The notes beneath the pieces were generated by a model that saw only the letters and a program-made list of their open reading frames with translations, ran no database searches and was not told where the DNA came from. The position numbers and the translations under genes were made by a program. Positions 53,807 through 63,172 of a stretch of DNA of 64,000 bases are shown here, piece after piece; positions within the stretch are counted from its first letter, which is position 1; each line of letters opens with the position of its first letter. The stretch is from Nostoc sp. NMS9 (GTDB lineage Bacteria; Cyanobacteriota; Cyanobacteriia; Cyanobacteriales; Nostocaceae). The DNA lies in the NCBI RefSeq assembly GCF_017114995.1, contig NZ_JABXKL010000074.1, positions 124,001 to 188,000 on the forward strand. The letters are read 5' to 3'.

Positions 53807-53837
53807 ATGTGTCTCTACGTCAAGCGTAGAGACACAT
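53807..53837 (+). terminator. Hairpin after the PEP-CTERM gene
   Basis: ATGTGTCTCTACG (53807-53819) pairs perfectly with CGTAGAGACACAT (53825-53837) around a five-base loop, followed by TTGTTATTTG. It lies 33 bp past the stop and belongs to the GAGAC hairpin type common in these genomes. The other 300 bp before hemE hold no gene. Confidence 0.6.
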
Positions 53838-54136
53838 TTGTTATTTGTCATGCAGTTTTCCTCATGCGTTCCCTTGATGTATAAGCCAGAGGTGCATTTC
53901 TACGTGGAACTCAAAGCGATGATTTCATCAGATAAACCAAAAAAAGAATAATTTGTGGCACTTGGTGGCATTAATTACTGTAGTCAAGCCAACCGAGCGC
54001 TCATATCCAATAATCAAAATATTATAAAATAATATTACTTTATGCCCTGCTACTCACCTTTTCCTAACAACGTGCTGGAAAAGCGTAATCCCAGAATGAT
54101 AAGCTAAACAGTGGCATAAATAGGATGAAGTAATAA

Positions 54137-55198
54137 ATGGGTGTTTCTTTAACAACTCCTCATCTCTTACGGGCTGCTCGTGGTGAAGTAGTAGATCGTC
54201 CCCCTGTATGGATGATGCGACAAGCGGGACGATATATGAAAGCATATCGAGACTTAAGAGATAAGTATCCTTCGTTTCGCGATCGCTCGGAAATTCCAGA
54301 TGTAGCAATTGAAGTTTCCTTGCAACCGTGGAAAGCCTTCCAACCAGACGGAGTAATTTTATTTTCTGATATTGTCACGCCATTACCTGGTTTGGGCATT
54401 GACATGGACATTGCGGAAGGTAAAGGGCCAATTATTCACTCACCCCTCCGCACTCAAGAACAAATTGATAGTTTGCATCCTTTAGAACCAGAAGCAGCTC
54501 TACCATTTATCAAAACAATTTTGCAAGCGCTGCGTTCGGAAGTAGGCGATAAATCAACGGTGTTGGGCTTTGTGGGTGCGCCGTGGACGTTAGCAGCTTA
54601 TGCGGTTGAGGGAAAAGGTTCTAAAACCTACTCCATCATCAAAAACATGGCATTTTCAGATCCGACGATATTGCATCAACTGTTAGCTAAATTAGCAGAT
54701 GCGATCGCCATCTATGCCCGCTACCAAATTGACTCTGGCGCTCAAGTTGTGCAAATGTTCGATTCTTGGGCGGGTCAATTGAGTCCTCAAGATTATGATA
54801 CTTTTGCTCTCCCCTATCAGCAAAGAGTTTTCCAGCAAGTCAAGCAAACCCATCCTGATACACCTTTGATTTTGCTAGTTAGTGGTAGTGCGGGTGTGTT
54901 GGAAAGAATGGGACAATCTGGCGCCGATATAGTCAGTGTAGACTGGGCAGTGGATATGGCAGACGCACGAGCCAGATTGGGTAAGCAAGTGAAAGTTCAA
55001 GGAAATCTTGACCCAGGCGTGCTATTTGGCTCTAAACAGTTTATCCGCGATCGCATTCTCGATACGGTTCGCAAAGCTGGTAATTGGGGTCATATTCTCA
55101 ATCTCGGTCACGGTGTCTTACCAGAAACTCCCGAAGAAAATGTCGCTTTCTTCTTTGAAACCGCAAAGGAATTGAATCTTGTAGGAGTTAAGAGTTAA
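54137..55198 (+). CDS. hemE: Uroporphyrinogen decarboxylase HemE
   Basis: HemE converts uroporphyrinogen III to coproporphyrinogen III by four decarboxylations, feeding haem, chlorophyll and phycobilin synthesis. The 353-residue protein has the signatures PPVWMMRQAGRYMKAYR and GFVGAPWTLAAYAVEG. The catalytic Asp lies in ILFSDIVTPLPGLGIDMD, and MFDSWAGQLSP is the conserved substrate-pocket segment. The length is standard. ATG 54137 starts MGVSLTTPHLLRAARGE. A heptamer array begins directly at its stop codon. Confidence 0.97.
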   Translation: MGVSLTTPHLLRAARGEVVDRPPVWMMRQAGRYMKAYRDLRDKYPSFRDRSEIPDVAIEVSLQPWKAFQPDGVILFSDIVTPLPGLGIDMDIAEGKGPIIHSPLRTQEQIDSLHPLEPEAALPFIKTILQALRSEVGDKSTVLGFVGAPWTLAAYAVEGKGSKTYSIIKNMAFSDPTILHQLLAKLADAIAIYARYQIDSGAQVVQMFDSWAGQLSPQDYDTFALPYQQRVFQQVKQTHPDTPLILLVSGSAGVLERMGQSGADIVSVDWAVDMADARARLGKQVKVQGNLDPGVLFGSKQFIRDRILDTVRKAGNWGHILNLGHGVLPETPEENVAFFFETAKELNLVGVKS

Positions 55199-55365
55199 GA
55201 GTTATGAGTTATGAGTTATGAGTTAGGAGTTATGAGTTAGGAGTTATCAGTTGCGAAGTGCAAAGTTATTTTTAACTCCTCACTTCTCACTCCTAACTTT
55301 ATTTTTAACTCCTGATTCGGAACTTTTAACTTTATTTTTAACTCTTTAGTTTTAACTCCTAACGT
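55190..55365. repeat. GAGTTA/GAGTTAG heptamer array with inverted TAACTCC copies
   Basis: About eight GAGTTAN units run from the hemE end to near 55250. From about 55275 the complementary TAACTCC and TTTTAACTC words repeat several times. The two halves can fold into a long imperfect stem. The array starts inside the last hemE codons (GTTAAGAGT). Confidence 0.75.
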
Positions 55366-55379
55366 TTGATAAATTATCT

Positions 55380-56339
55380 ATGAGCCAGAAACGGATTTTA
55401 GTGACTGGTGCAAGTGGTTGTGTAGGTCATTATTTAACAGAAGCCTTAATTAAGGAAACAGATCACGAACTGTATCTACTAGTTAGGAACCCAAGCAAAT
55501 TACAAGTTGATACTAAGGCACGTTCAGGTATCAACGTTTTACAAGGTGATATGCAAAATATTCGCCAGTTTGCCGATTTGCTATCCACAATTGATACGGC
55601 GGTACTCACAGCCACAGCTTGGGGTGGTGATGAGACATTTGATATTAATGTCGTCAAGACTATAGAGTTGTTGGAACTGCTAGATCCAGAACGTTGCCAA
55701 CAGGTGATTTATTTTTCGACAGCTAGCGTTTTGGATCGCTACAATCAACCATTGAAAGAAGCCGGGGAAATTGGGACAGATTACATCCGTTCTAAATATG
55801 AGTGCTTAGAGAAAAAAGAAAAATTAGCGATCGCACCCAAAATTACCACAGTATTTCCGACTTTAGTATTGGGTGGGGATGCTAATAAACCCTATTCTCC
55901 TGTCACATCTGGCATTCCAGAAGTTACGAAATATATTAATTTGATTCGCTTTTTGGAAGCAGATGGCAGTTTTCACTTTATCCACGGACGAGATATTGCC
56001 ACTGTCGTACGATATTTAATTGATCATCCTGCCAAAAATGATCAACCACGTCGGCTTGTTTTAGGTCAAGCACCATTAACTGCTAATCAAGCAGTGAAAC
56101 AAGTTTGTGCTTATCTGGGCAAAAAGATTTACTTTCGCATTCCCATATCTATAGCATTGGCTAATTTGATTATTGTTCTGTTCCGCATTCGGATGGCCGC
56201 TTGGGATCGGTTCTGCATGAACTATCGGCATTTTACCTATGAAAAATTCATCAATCCCGATAGTTTCGGCTTGCCAAATTATTGTGCAACCATGAGTGAT
56301 GTTTTGAAAATTAGCGGTGTTGAAAAGGCTAAAAATTGA
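55380..56339 (+). CDS. NAD(P)-dependent epimerase/dehydratase family protein
   Basis: A 319-residue extended short-chain dehydrogenase-like protein. The Rossmann motif is TGASGCVGHYL (GxxGxxG), with NVLQGDMQNI for the acidic loop, and the YxxxK-like motif is YIRSKYECLE. The substrate-binding C-terminal half includes HFIHGRDIATVVRYLIDH. Family members act on nucleoside-diphosphate sugars or related substrates; this one is not assignable to a specific reaction. ATG 55380 follows a repeat-rich gap after hemE. The 270 bp after the stop hold a dispersed repeat near 56398 and no gene. Confidence 0.85.
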   Translation: MSQKRILVTGASGCVGHYLTEALIKETDHELYLLVRNPSKLQVDTKARSGINVLQGDMQNIRQFADLLSTIDTAVLTATAWGGDETFDINVVKTIELLELLDPERCQQVIYFSTASVLDRYNQPLKEAGEIGTDYIRSKYECLEKKEKLAIAPKITTVFPTLVLGGDANKPYSPVTSGIPEVTKYINLIRFLEADGSFHFIHGRDIATVVRYLIDHPAKNDQPRRLVLGQAPLTANQAVKQVCAYLGKKIYFRIPISIALANLIIVLFRIRMAAWDRFCMNYRHFTYEKFINPDSFGLPNYCATMSDVLKISGVEKAKN

Positions 56340-56394
56340 TTATAATCTGTGGCTTTTGACAACGTTTGTAAAATATTAGCAGAAAATTATCCTC

Positions 56395-56445
56395 ATCTCG
56401 TAGAGAGCCTCTGGGGTTTTCTCCATTAGCGACTGGCGTCATTGA
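56395..56445. repeat. Small dispersed repeat (CTCGTAGAGAGCC, GCGACTGGCGTC words)
   Basis: The gap before the radical SAM gene contains ATCTCGTAGAGAGCC and TTAGCGACTGGCGTCATTG. The second word also occurs inside the kinase-domain insertion near 5132. This links the intergenic and in-frame copies to one repeat family. Confidence 0.55.
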
Positions 56446-56609
56446 GTATGGGTGAAGAATGGAAAATTACCTCTTTCCTCTCTGCTCCCCAGTGCCTTCA
56501 TTTGAGTTAAAAATATCAATGGTAAAATAAAACAACTTTAATAAAAAGTCAATAACTCTTTATTTTCGTTAGAGTGGGATAACAATCAAAGTGTGAGGAT
56601 TGATACTAC

Positions 56610-58208
56610 ATGCGAATCTTGTTAGTGTATCCGATATTTCCTAAAACCTTTTGGTCATACGAAAAAATCTTGGAGTTAGTCGATCGCAAGGTTTTATTAC
56701 CACCTCTGGGTTTAGTAACAGTAGCGGCGATTTTGCCCCAAGAATGGGAATTCAAACTGGTCGATCGCAACATCCGCCCCGCAACAGAAGCAGAATGGGC
56801 ATGGGCAGATGTAGTAATTCTCTCTGCGATGATTGTCCAGAAACAAGATTTACTTGAGCAAATCCAGGAAGCAAAAAAACGTGGCAAGTTAGTCGCAGTT
56901 GGCGGCCCCTACCCCACATCTGTACCTCACGAAGTTGAAAATGTTGGCGCAGATTTTCTAATTCTGGATGAAGGGGAAATCACGCTGCCCATGTTTATTG
57001 AGGCAATTGAACGGGGTGAAACTTCTGGGACTTTCCGCGCCACAGAAAAACCTGATGTCACAAGTACACCAATACCCCGCTTTGATTTATTAGAATTGAA
57101 TGCTTATGACATGATGTCGGTGCAGTTTTCGCGTGGGTGTCCCTTCCAGTGCGAATTTTGCGACATTATTGTTCTCTACGGGCGCAAACCGCGCACCAAA
57201 ACCCCAGCCCAACTTTTAGCAGAGTTAGATTGCCTCTATGAATTGGGTTGGCGGCGGGGTGTGTTCATGGTTGATGACAACTTTATTGGCAACAAGCGAA
57301 ATGTGAAGTTGTTGCTGAAAGAGTTAAAAGTCTGGATGGCAGAACATAAGTATCCCTTCCGATTTGACACTGAAGCTTCAATTGACTTAGCACAAGACTC
57401 AGAAATGTTGGAGTTGATGGTTGAGTCTGGTTTCTCGGCGGTGTTTTTGGGAATCGAAACGCCGGATGAGGATAGTTTGCAAATGACCAAGAAGTTTCAA
57501 AATACTCGCAGTTCTCTAACTGAGGCAGTGGAAACCATCACCAGGGCGGGATTGCGCCCAATGGCTGGGTTTATTATTGGGTTTGATGGCGAAAAAGCAG
57601 GTGCAGGCGATCGCATTGTCCGCTTTGCTGAACAAGCAGCAATTCCCTCAACGACCTTTGCGATGTTACAAGCGTTACCTAACACTGCGCTTTGGCATCG
57701 CCTGAAAAAGGAAGGACGACTGCGGGAAAATCAAGATGGTAACATCAACCAAACAACATTGATGAACTTCCTGCCTACTCGTCCCCTGGAAGAACTTGCC
57801 AGAGAATATATTGAAGCATTCTGTACTTTATATGACCCAGTACAGTATTTAGATCGCACCTATCGCTGCTTCTTGATGATGGGCTTGCCCAGTTGGAAAG
57901 CCCCAGCAAAAATGCCAGAGTGGGTAGTTGTGAAAGCGTTGCTGATTGTAATTTGGCGACAAGGAATCAAACGGGAAACCCGCTGGAAATTCTGGCATCA
58001 TTTGTTCAGCATTCTCAAGCGTAACCCTGGAGTGATTGAACATTACATTTCTGCTTGCGCCCACAACGAGCATTTTCTGGAGTATCGCCAAATTGTGCGC
58101 GATCAGATTGAAAGTCAGCTAGCTGAGTATTTGGCACAAGGTGCAGAAACGCCTTATGTACTAGTGAAAGAAAAAGCTGAGGAAAAAGCGGAAGCGGTAG
58201 TTAGTTAA
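56610..58208 (+). CDS. B12-binding-type radical SAM protein (DUF4070 type)
   Basis: A 532-residue radical SAM enzyme. A Rossmann-like cobalamin-binding-type domain spans about 1-140 (MRILLVYPIFPKTFW, LPPLGLVTVAAILP, VVILSAMIVQKQD), without an obvious DxHxxG. The [4Fe-4S] ligands are Cys177, Cys181 and Cys184 in RGCPFQCEFC. The AdoMet-domain segments GVFMVDDNFIGNKR and AVFLGIETPDEDSL follow. The C-terminal part fits DUF4070. Family members include hopanoid-modifying enzymes, but the substrate here is not deducible. ATG 56610 is the start. Confidence 0.88.
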   Translation: MRILLVYPIFPKTFWSYEKILELVDRKVLLPPLGLVTVAAILPQEWEFKLVDRNIRPATEAEWAWADVVILSAMIVQKQDLLEQIQEAKKRGKLVAVGGPYPTSVPHEVENVGADFLILDEGEITLPMFIEAIERGETSGTFRATEKPDVTSTPIPRFDLLELNAYDMMSVQFSRGCPFQCEFCDIIVLYGRKPRTKTPAQLLAELDCLYELGWRRGVFMVDDNFIGNKRNVKLLLKELKVWMAEHKYPFRFDTEASIDLAQDSEMLELMVESGFSAVFLGIETPDEDSLQMTKKFQNTRSSLTEAVETITRAGLRPMAGFIIGFDGEKAGAGDRIVRFAEQAAIPSTTFAMLQALPNTALWHRLKKEGRLRENQDGNINQTTLMNFLPTRPLEELAREYIEAFCTLYDPVQYLDRTYRCFLMMGLPSWKAPAKMPEWVVVKALLIVIWRQGIKRETRWKFWHHLFSILKRNPGVIEHYISACAHNEHFLEYRQIVRDQIESQLAEYLAQGAETPYVLVKEKAEEKAEAVVS

Positions 58209-58218
58209 GGTTGGTAAT

Positions 58219-58248
58219 GGGTAATAGTAAATAAATTACTTATTACCC
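58219..58248. terminator. Bidirectional hairpin between convergent genes
   Basis: GGGTAATAGTAA (58219-58230) pairs with TTACTTATTACCC (58236-58248) with one bulged base. It sits between the radical SAM gene and the minus-strand membrane protein gene. The flanks are AT-rich in both directions. Confidence 0.55.
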
Positions 58249-58290
58249 GTTCTCAATTAAAATTATGCAAATCCAATATTTGAGTTTAAA

Positions 58291-59379
58291 TTACTTTACA
58301 ACCATGCGCTTAAAATAGTACTCTCCTAACTTGATTAGCAGGGGTAGAAGTGGTGTCACTACAGAAAGCAAGTATTGACGGAAGGTTGTAACATCAAAAG
58401 GCCACACAGGAAAATCATTAGTCAATGTGTAGATAGAACGCAATTCTTGAAGTTTCACAGCTTCTTTCTTCAAAGTTTCTCCATCGCTACTCAAGCTTGT
58501 GTGAATGCGTTTATAATCTATTTGAAACTGCTTGGCAATCTCGCCTAGTAATTCTTGTTTAGCTTTTTTCATACCTCTGCTGGCGGCAAGGAGAGGGCCA
58601 AAAAAACATACTAAGGAGATGGGAATATAGAGTAGGATTGTGAAATTAAAATACCAATACTCCTGCGCGATTCCTTGACTAATAAATTGATACTTACTCA
58701 ATGTGATCATCGTACCAAATATAGCTGCTAGATAAGCTGTATTCAATGAATATCGGCTCAACGGACTTAAACCGCCACAGCGATCGGGGTGGAGTGGATT
58801 AATTTTAAGTTGCTTATTATTCTTACCCAAAAGTTCATGCAGTAACCAAACATTAGTTGTTAGGTTCAAGACTAATACACTTCCTGCGTAAAATATTGCA
58901 ACAGCGTTAATTGCACCCGTCAAGGCAGGAATTCCTCCATCAGATCCTGTCCAGTTAGAAACATCTTGCTGTACGGAGAAATACCAGATTCCAAAAGCGA
59001 TCGCTGTTACTAATCCAAAAAATTGACGCCACGACTTTTGGTAAGGCAATAATACCAAATTAATTTCTGCTTCGGTAGTGTCAACAATATCCGATTGCTC
59101 AAGGTATTCAATTAGCTGATAGATTGCCTTAAATGACCACAGGTAATAGCCAAAGATAACTGGATTGAGCAGGCAGATCCATACCCAGGCGAACCAATCC
59201 TGTAGCAATCCTAAATGTTTTTCATGTAATATCAACGTCTTACTTAGCGTAGCAGCAATTAAATAAAGACCAGATGTAATGACGATTGAGAGCATTCCTA
59301 AACTGACAGGTGTCAATTGGCATTTGTCAATTAACCAACGGGCAACAGGATCAGCGCGATAAAAGTCTTGCTTTTGCAT
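58291..59379 (-). CDS. Multi-pass membrane protein of unknown function
   Basis: A 362-residue protein with about six to seven membrane segments: LGMLSIVITSGLYLIAATLS, WFAWVWICLLNPVIFGYYLW, FFGLVTAIAFGIWYF, VAIFYAGSVLVLNLTTNVWL, FNFTILLYIPISLVCFFGPL and a final VVTPLLPLLIKLGEYYF. A soluble region around 265-325 is helical (KQELLGEIAKQFQIDYKRIH). The middle loop INPLHPDRCGGLSPLSRYSLN may be a conserved signature of a bacterial membrane family I cannot name. ATG 59379 is the start. It stands alone before the HMGL gene. Confidence 0.72.
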   Translation of the reverse strand: MQKQDFYRADPVARWLIDKCQLTPVSLGMLSIVITSGLYLIAATLSKTLILHEKHLGLLQDWFAWVWICLLNPVIFGYYLWSFKAIYQLIEYLEQSDIVDTTEAEINLVLLPYQKSWRQFFGLVTAIAFGIWYFSVQQDVSNWTGSDGGIPALTGAINAVAIFYAGSVLVLNLTTNVWLLHELLGKNNKQLKINPLHPDRCGGLSPLSRYSLNTAYLAAIFGTMITLSKYQFISQGIAQEYWYFNFTILLYIPISLVCFFGPLLAASRGMKKAKQELLGEIAKQFQIDYKRIHTSLSSDGETLKKEAVKLQELRSIYTLTNDFPVWPFDVTTFRQYLLSVVTPLLPLLIKLGEYYFKRMVVK

Positions 59380-59476
59380 ACTGTTTCTTAAAACTAATAT
59401 GCTATCCTCTTTTTCTAATTTTTGTTTAAAATTATACTTATCTTGATTTATGTCTACTTGTATTTACTTGTATTAG

Positions 59477-60319
59477 CTATTTTGCCTTTCCCATCCCAGT
59501 GATTTGAAAAATTAACTCTGCGGCTTTACTCATTAGCGAAGTGTTAATCTCAAGTTGATAATTCCCCTGTTTTAAAATCTCCATCACAACTTTACTGAAA
59601 TCTGCGTTACCTTTCCTCGCACCCAAACCATTAATTGCACATTCAATTTGTCTCACGCCACAACTTAAAGCAATGAGTGAATTATCTACCGCCATACCCA
59701 AATCATCATGACAGTGTACTGAAACGACAACTCGATCAATATTTGGTACTCGATTAAAAATCATTTGTAGAAGTTGCGAAAACTCTTCTAGCGATGCCAA
59801 ACCTAAGCTATCAGGAATGCTAACAGTAGTAGCACCACTTTTGATTGCAGTTTCAATAGATTTACACAAAAAATCTGGCTCACTTCTGGGAGCATCAAAA
59901 GCGCTCCATTCTACATCATCACAGTAATTGCGTGCTAGAGAAACACTCTCTTTGATTGTTTCTAATACTTCTTCTTTGGTTAATTTAGACTGATTTTTAA
60001 GATTTACCGGAGTATAAGTGTGAATTCTACCTCTGATTGCTGGTTTAATTGCTTCAGCAAGAGTGATTATTTCATTTGAATTGGAACTAGCTAGCCCACA
60101 AATAGTAGAATTTTTAATTATTTTAGAAATATTAAAGACTTCATCAAAATCTTTTTGAGAACTTGCTGGATAACCAACTTCAATAATATCTACTCCCATT
60201 TCTTCGAGTAATTGAGAGATAGTGATTTTTTGTTGTAAATTCATCTTTACACCAGGCGTCAATTCTCCATCACGCATGGTGGTATCAAAAATAATTACTT
60301 TGTGATTATTTCCTGACAT
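59477..60319 (-). CDS. HMGL/isopropylmalate-synthase-like catalytic-domain protein
   Basis: A 280-residue TIM-barrel protein of the DRE-TIM group. The motif DTTMRDGELTPG supplies the Arg and metal Asp, VHCHDDLGMAVDNS the two His ligands, and GLGARKGNADF the conserved turn. The length equals the barrel alone; the LeuA C-terminal regulatory domain and most of its linker are absent. This fits a short homologue such as a homocitrate- or isopropylmalate-synthase-like enzyme rather than feedback-regulated LeuA. Substrates are unknown. ATG 60319 follows the parDE pair by 39 bp on the same strand. Confidence 0.8.
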   Translation of the reverse strand: MSGNNHKVIIFDTTMRDGELTPGVKMNLQQKITISQLLEEMGVDIIEVGYPASSQKDFDEVFNISKIIKNSTICGLASSNSNEIITLAEAIKPAIRGRIHTYTPVNLKNQSKLTKEEVLETIKESVSLARNYCDDVEWSAFDAPRSEPDFLCKSIETAIKSGATTVSIPDSLGLASLEEFSQLLQMIFNRVPNIDRVVVSVHCHDDLGMAVDNSLIALSCGVRQIECAINGLGARKGNADFSKVVMEILKQGNYQLEINTSLMSKAAELIFQITGMGKAK

Positions 60320-60358
60320 ATTGGCTAGAGATAGCGATCGCTTTTGTTAAATGCAATA

Positions 60359-60664
60359 TTAAGGAATATCCTCACTTAAGAAAACTGTCTCTAAATCCCG
60401 ATAACCACTGACAATACGTGCAACTTCTACACCGCCATCAATGGGACGATAAAATATCAAGTAATCTTCTATCGGGAAACTCCGTAAACCACTGCCAAAA
60501 TTATCGCAACTTTGCCCCATATTAGGAAAATCAGCCAACAATTTACACTGCTGTTTAATTTTCTCGTTGAGTCTTCCAGCCGCATCAGGATTAAAGCGGG
60601 CAATATAGCTGCTAATTTCTTTCAAATCTAATCTAGCTGAAGGCGCTAAAATACACCTACTCAT
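60359..60664 (-). CDS. parE: ParE/RelE-family toxin
   Basis: A 101-residue type II toxin of the ParE/RelE fold. The N-terminal LAPSARLDLKEISSYIARFN and the C-terminal DYLIFYRPIDGGVEVARIVSGYRDLETVF are typical of ParE, which blocks DNA gyrase; some relatives are mRNA interferases. Its ATG overlaps the antitoxin stop (TAATG), so the pair is translationally coupled. ParE assignment rests on its partner being ParD-like. Confidence 0.88.
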   Translation of the reverse strand: MSRCILAPSARLDLKEISSYIARFNPDAAGRLNEKIKQQCKLLADFPNMGQSCDNFGSGLRSFPIEDYLIFYRPIDGGVEVARIVSGYRDLETVFLSEDIP

Positions 60665-60948
60665 TATTTAGCAGCCTCAGCTTGTTGCATTTGGGCTTGG
60701 GCGCGTCGAATATCTTCCTCTATTTCCGCAAATACCTCTTCACCATCAATTCCTTCACCACGTTCGAGTTCGTCAATACCAACTTGGATTTTAGCTTTCA
60801 ATTCTGCTAAACGTTTTTCTTGAAGGCGATCACGTTCATCTAGCAATCTCAATGCTTCACCCATCACCTCACTCACTGAGTGGTATCGACCACTATTAAC
60901 CTTATCCTTAACCAACTGCTCCAGTTCTGGGGTCAAAGATACATTCAC
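60664..60948 (-). CDS. parD: ParD-family antitoxin
   Basis: A 94-residue antitoxin. The N-terminal ribbon-helix-helix MNVSLTPELEQLVKDKVNSG and YHSVSEVMGEALRLLDERD binds the operator, and the charged C-terminal half (KAKIQVGIDELERGEGIDGE and following) would wrap the toxin. It is placed upstream of the toxin and shares a base with it, the standard order. Antitoxin and complex probably autoregulate, though no operator was identified. Confidence 0.88.
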   Translation of the reverse strand: MNVSLTPELEQLVKDKVNSGRYHSVSEVMGEALRLLDERDRLQEKRLAELKAKIQVGIDELERGEGIDGEEVFAEIEEDIRRAQAQMQQAEAAK

Positions 60949-61004
60949 AATTATTACCTCATTCCATTTACTCTATATCCTAACCGAAAGGAGTTGGAGC
61001 AAAG

Positions 61005-63065
61005 TTAATTCGCCGCTGTTTGGGCTTCTTGATAAATTATTTCTTGAAACTGGATCATATCTTTTTGTGGATCGGCGTGGCTAACTTTCACCACTATCTG
61101 TTCGCCCAAGTTCACAGAACGTTTGAAAACCATTGGCAACTGCAAGCCCAAATCTTCTAACAAAATTAGGGCTAAGTTGCTGTCTTCTCGCAACCACATC
61201 AACACTGTCACATCCCAAGTTTCCTCTGGATGACGGCGTAAATACTCTAGAGCATAATATCTATTAGTTTGTCGTTCCACCATCGTCACCTCTTGGGTGA
61301 TGCTGGTGACAGTCATCATCACTTCTTTAAGTTGATCTGCGGAAAATGGTAGAACTTCACCCCGCAAATGGGCTTTCAGTTGGAAGTGGGTGAGTAAGTC
61401 ACTGTAGCGGCGGATGGGAGAGGTTGCTTGGGTGTAGGTATCTAAACCCAAACCTGCATGGCGCAGCGGCGTAATGCTCATTTCACTCTTGGGCATACAA
61501 CGACGCATAGCGCAAGCGCGAACGAATCCGGCTGGAAGTAGAAGCAATTCCTCATCTGGAGGTAATTCTGGTTGCGGTTGACCGCGAAAGGGCAAAGGTA
61601 TGTTATGAGTTTTACCATAACGAGCCGCAACTTCACCGGCAACAATCATCATTTCTGCTACCAGTTGCCGTGATGGGGAATCGTCCAAAATATCAATGTA
61701 GATCTCCTCACCTTTGACTTTGATTGTCGCTTCGGGCATGGTGATGCTAATTGCCCCTTGGGCGTAACGCCAAGCTTTACGCCGCTGTGCCCAAGTTGCG
61801 ATCGCTGCAATTTCCGGTTCTGCCTGTACCCGTAATTGCAGCATTTCATCTACATCTTCGTAGGTGAGGCGATAAGTCGGCTTAATGAAGCTGGTATGAA
61901 TGCTGTAATCTTCTACTGCCCCAGTTGTACCTAAAATAATCCCGAAACTGAGGGCGCAACAAACCTTTCCCTGGATCAGACTCATTGGCCCAGTTGCCAA
62001 CACTTCTGGAAACATGGGAATCATTCCCGTCGGTAAATAGACTGTACTACCGCGCTTTCTGGCTTCCAAATCTAATTCATCTTCCGGTACTAACCATCTA
62101 GTAGGATCGGCGATATGCACCCACAAGCGTTCCCGTCCATCGGGGAGTACTTCCCAACTTAGACCATCGTCGATCTCCGTGGTAGTTTCATCATCAATGG
62201 TGTAAACCTTCAGGTGAGTCAGATCAAGGCGGTTTGTATCTGAGTCAATCGGCGGGAAATCCAAACGCTGTTGCGCCACTTCTAATACCTTATGAGGAAA
62301 TTGAATTGGAATTGAAGAACGACGCAGGAACAAGTTTTCATAAGGACTCCAGCAACCCAAATCCACCAATAGTTGAAAGGCTCCTTGGGGTGTTGTGGGT
62401 CGTCCCAGCATGGTCATAGTTTCTAATACCGCAGCACTAGGCGGATAAGCACGAGCCAAGGAGTCATAATTAACTCCCGTCCGCACGGTGTCAGCTATTA
62501 GCGCTGCATATTTTTCTAGTCCTTCTAAGCGCTGGCGATCGTGGCGCTGCCACTCTACTGCTTCACCTTTGAGTGCTTGCTCTACACGAGTTAAAAATTC
62601 CTGCTGTCCTTTAGCTTTTAGTGCCTCTACTTCCAGTTGGTGCTTGCGTTCTGCCACTTGAGCAGCAGTTCTCGGCTCGTAAGCGTCTCCTTTCTGCTTG
62701 AAATAAAGTTTGTCGTCTGATAACAAGCAATAGGCGGCATAACAAGGAGGTGCGGCTGATTCTGAAAATAGCAGATTCGCCATTTGGTCTGGGGTAACTG
62801 TTTCGCCATCTTCAACCAGTAATTCCCAAGCCACTTCTAAACTAGATGGGTCTAAATAAGGCTTGATCTGCTCCAAAAAGCTGGCAATCTCAGAAGCTTT
62901 GTAAGTCTGTCCGGTAACTGTATAGGTTATTTGTCTAGGCGCGAGGCTGTGGGATTGACCACGTTCGTCTACCACAAACCAGCGGGTTTTTCCGTCTGGA
63001 CGTTCTACGATGCCCAGACGGCGATCGCCTTGAACCCTAAATTCAACTAGCGTCCCCTTCTCCAC
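61005..63065 (-). CDS. rnr: RNase R/RNase II-family 3'-5' exoribonuclease
   Basis: A 686-residue RNB-family exonuclease that degrades structured or unstructured RNA from the 3' end. The GTG start at 63065 follows GAGAG. An N-terminal OB-like segment (GTLVEFRVQGDRRLGIVERP) precedes the RNB catalytic core. The metal-binding Asp cluster is in YTIDDETTTEIDDGLSW, with the conserved VHIADPTRWL and RGSTVYLPTGMIPMFPEVL. The tail ends in an S1-like stretch (GEQIVVKVSHADPQKDMIQF). Its location beside rpsR and rpmG is the usual cyanobacterial gene order. Confidence 0.92.
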   Translation of the reverse strand: MEKGTLVEFRVQGDRRLGIVERPDGKTRWFVVDERGQSHSLAPRQITYTVTGQTYKASEIASFLEQIKPYLDPSSLEVAWELLVEDGETVTPDQMANLLFSESAAPPCYAAYCLLSDDKLYFKQKGDAYEPRTAAQVAERKHQLEVEALKAKGQQEFLTRVEQALKGEAVEWQRHDRQRLEGLEKYAALIADTVRTGVNYDSLARAYPPSAAVLETMTMLGRPTTPQGAFQLLVDLGCWSPYENLFLRRSSIPIQFPHKVLEVAQQRLDFPPIDSDTNRLDLTHLKVYTIDDETTTEIDDGLSWEVLPDGRERLWVHIADPTRWLVPEDELDLEARKRGSTVYLPTGMIPMFPEVLATGPMSLIQGKVCCALSFGIILGTTGAVEDYSIHTSFIKPTYRLTYEDVDEMLQLRVQAEPEIAAIATWAQRRKAWRYAQGAISITMPEATIKVKGEEIYIDILDDSPSRQLVAEMMIVAGEVAARYGKTHNIPLPFRGQPQPELPPDEELLLLPAGFVRACAMRRCMPKSEMSITPLRHAGLGLDTYTQATSPIRRYSDLLTHFQLKAHLRGEVLPFSADQLKEVMMTVTSITQEVTMVERQTNRYYALEYLRRHPEETWDVTVLMWLREDSNLALILLEDLGLQLPMVFKRSVNLGEQIVVKVSHADPQKDMIQFQEIIYQEAQTAAN

Positions 63066-63104
63066 AACTCTCGCACTCTAATTTGGTGAACAGTTTAAAT
63101 AGTT

Positions 63105-63172
63105 TTAAGTTAGGAGTTAGGAGTTAGGAGTTTTAATTCTTAACTCATGACTCATCACTCATAACTCTTTTT
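63105..63172. repeat. GTTAGGA heptamer array with inverted copies
   Basis: GTTAGGAGTTAGGAGTTAGG (from 63109) is followed by TTAACTCATGACTCATCACTC and AACTC words, so the two halves can fold back. The array fills the gap between rpsR and the RNase gene, directly after the rpsR stop. Confidence 0.7.
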
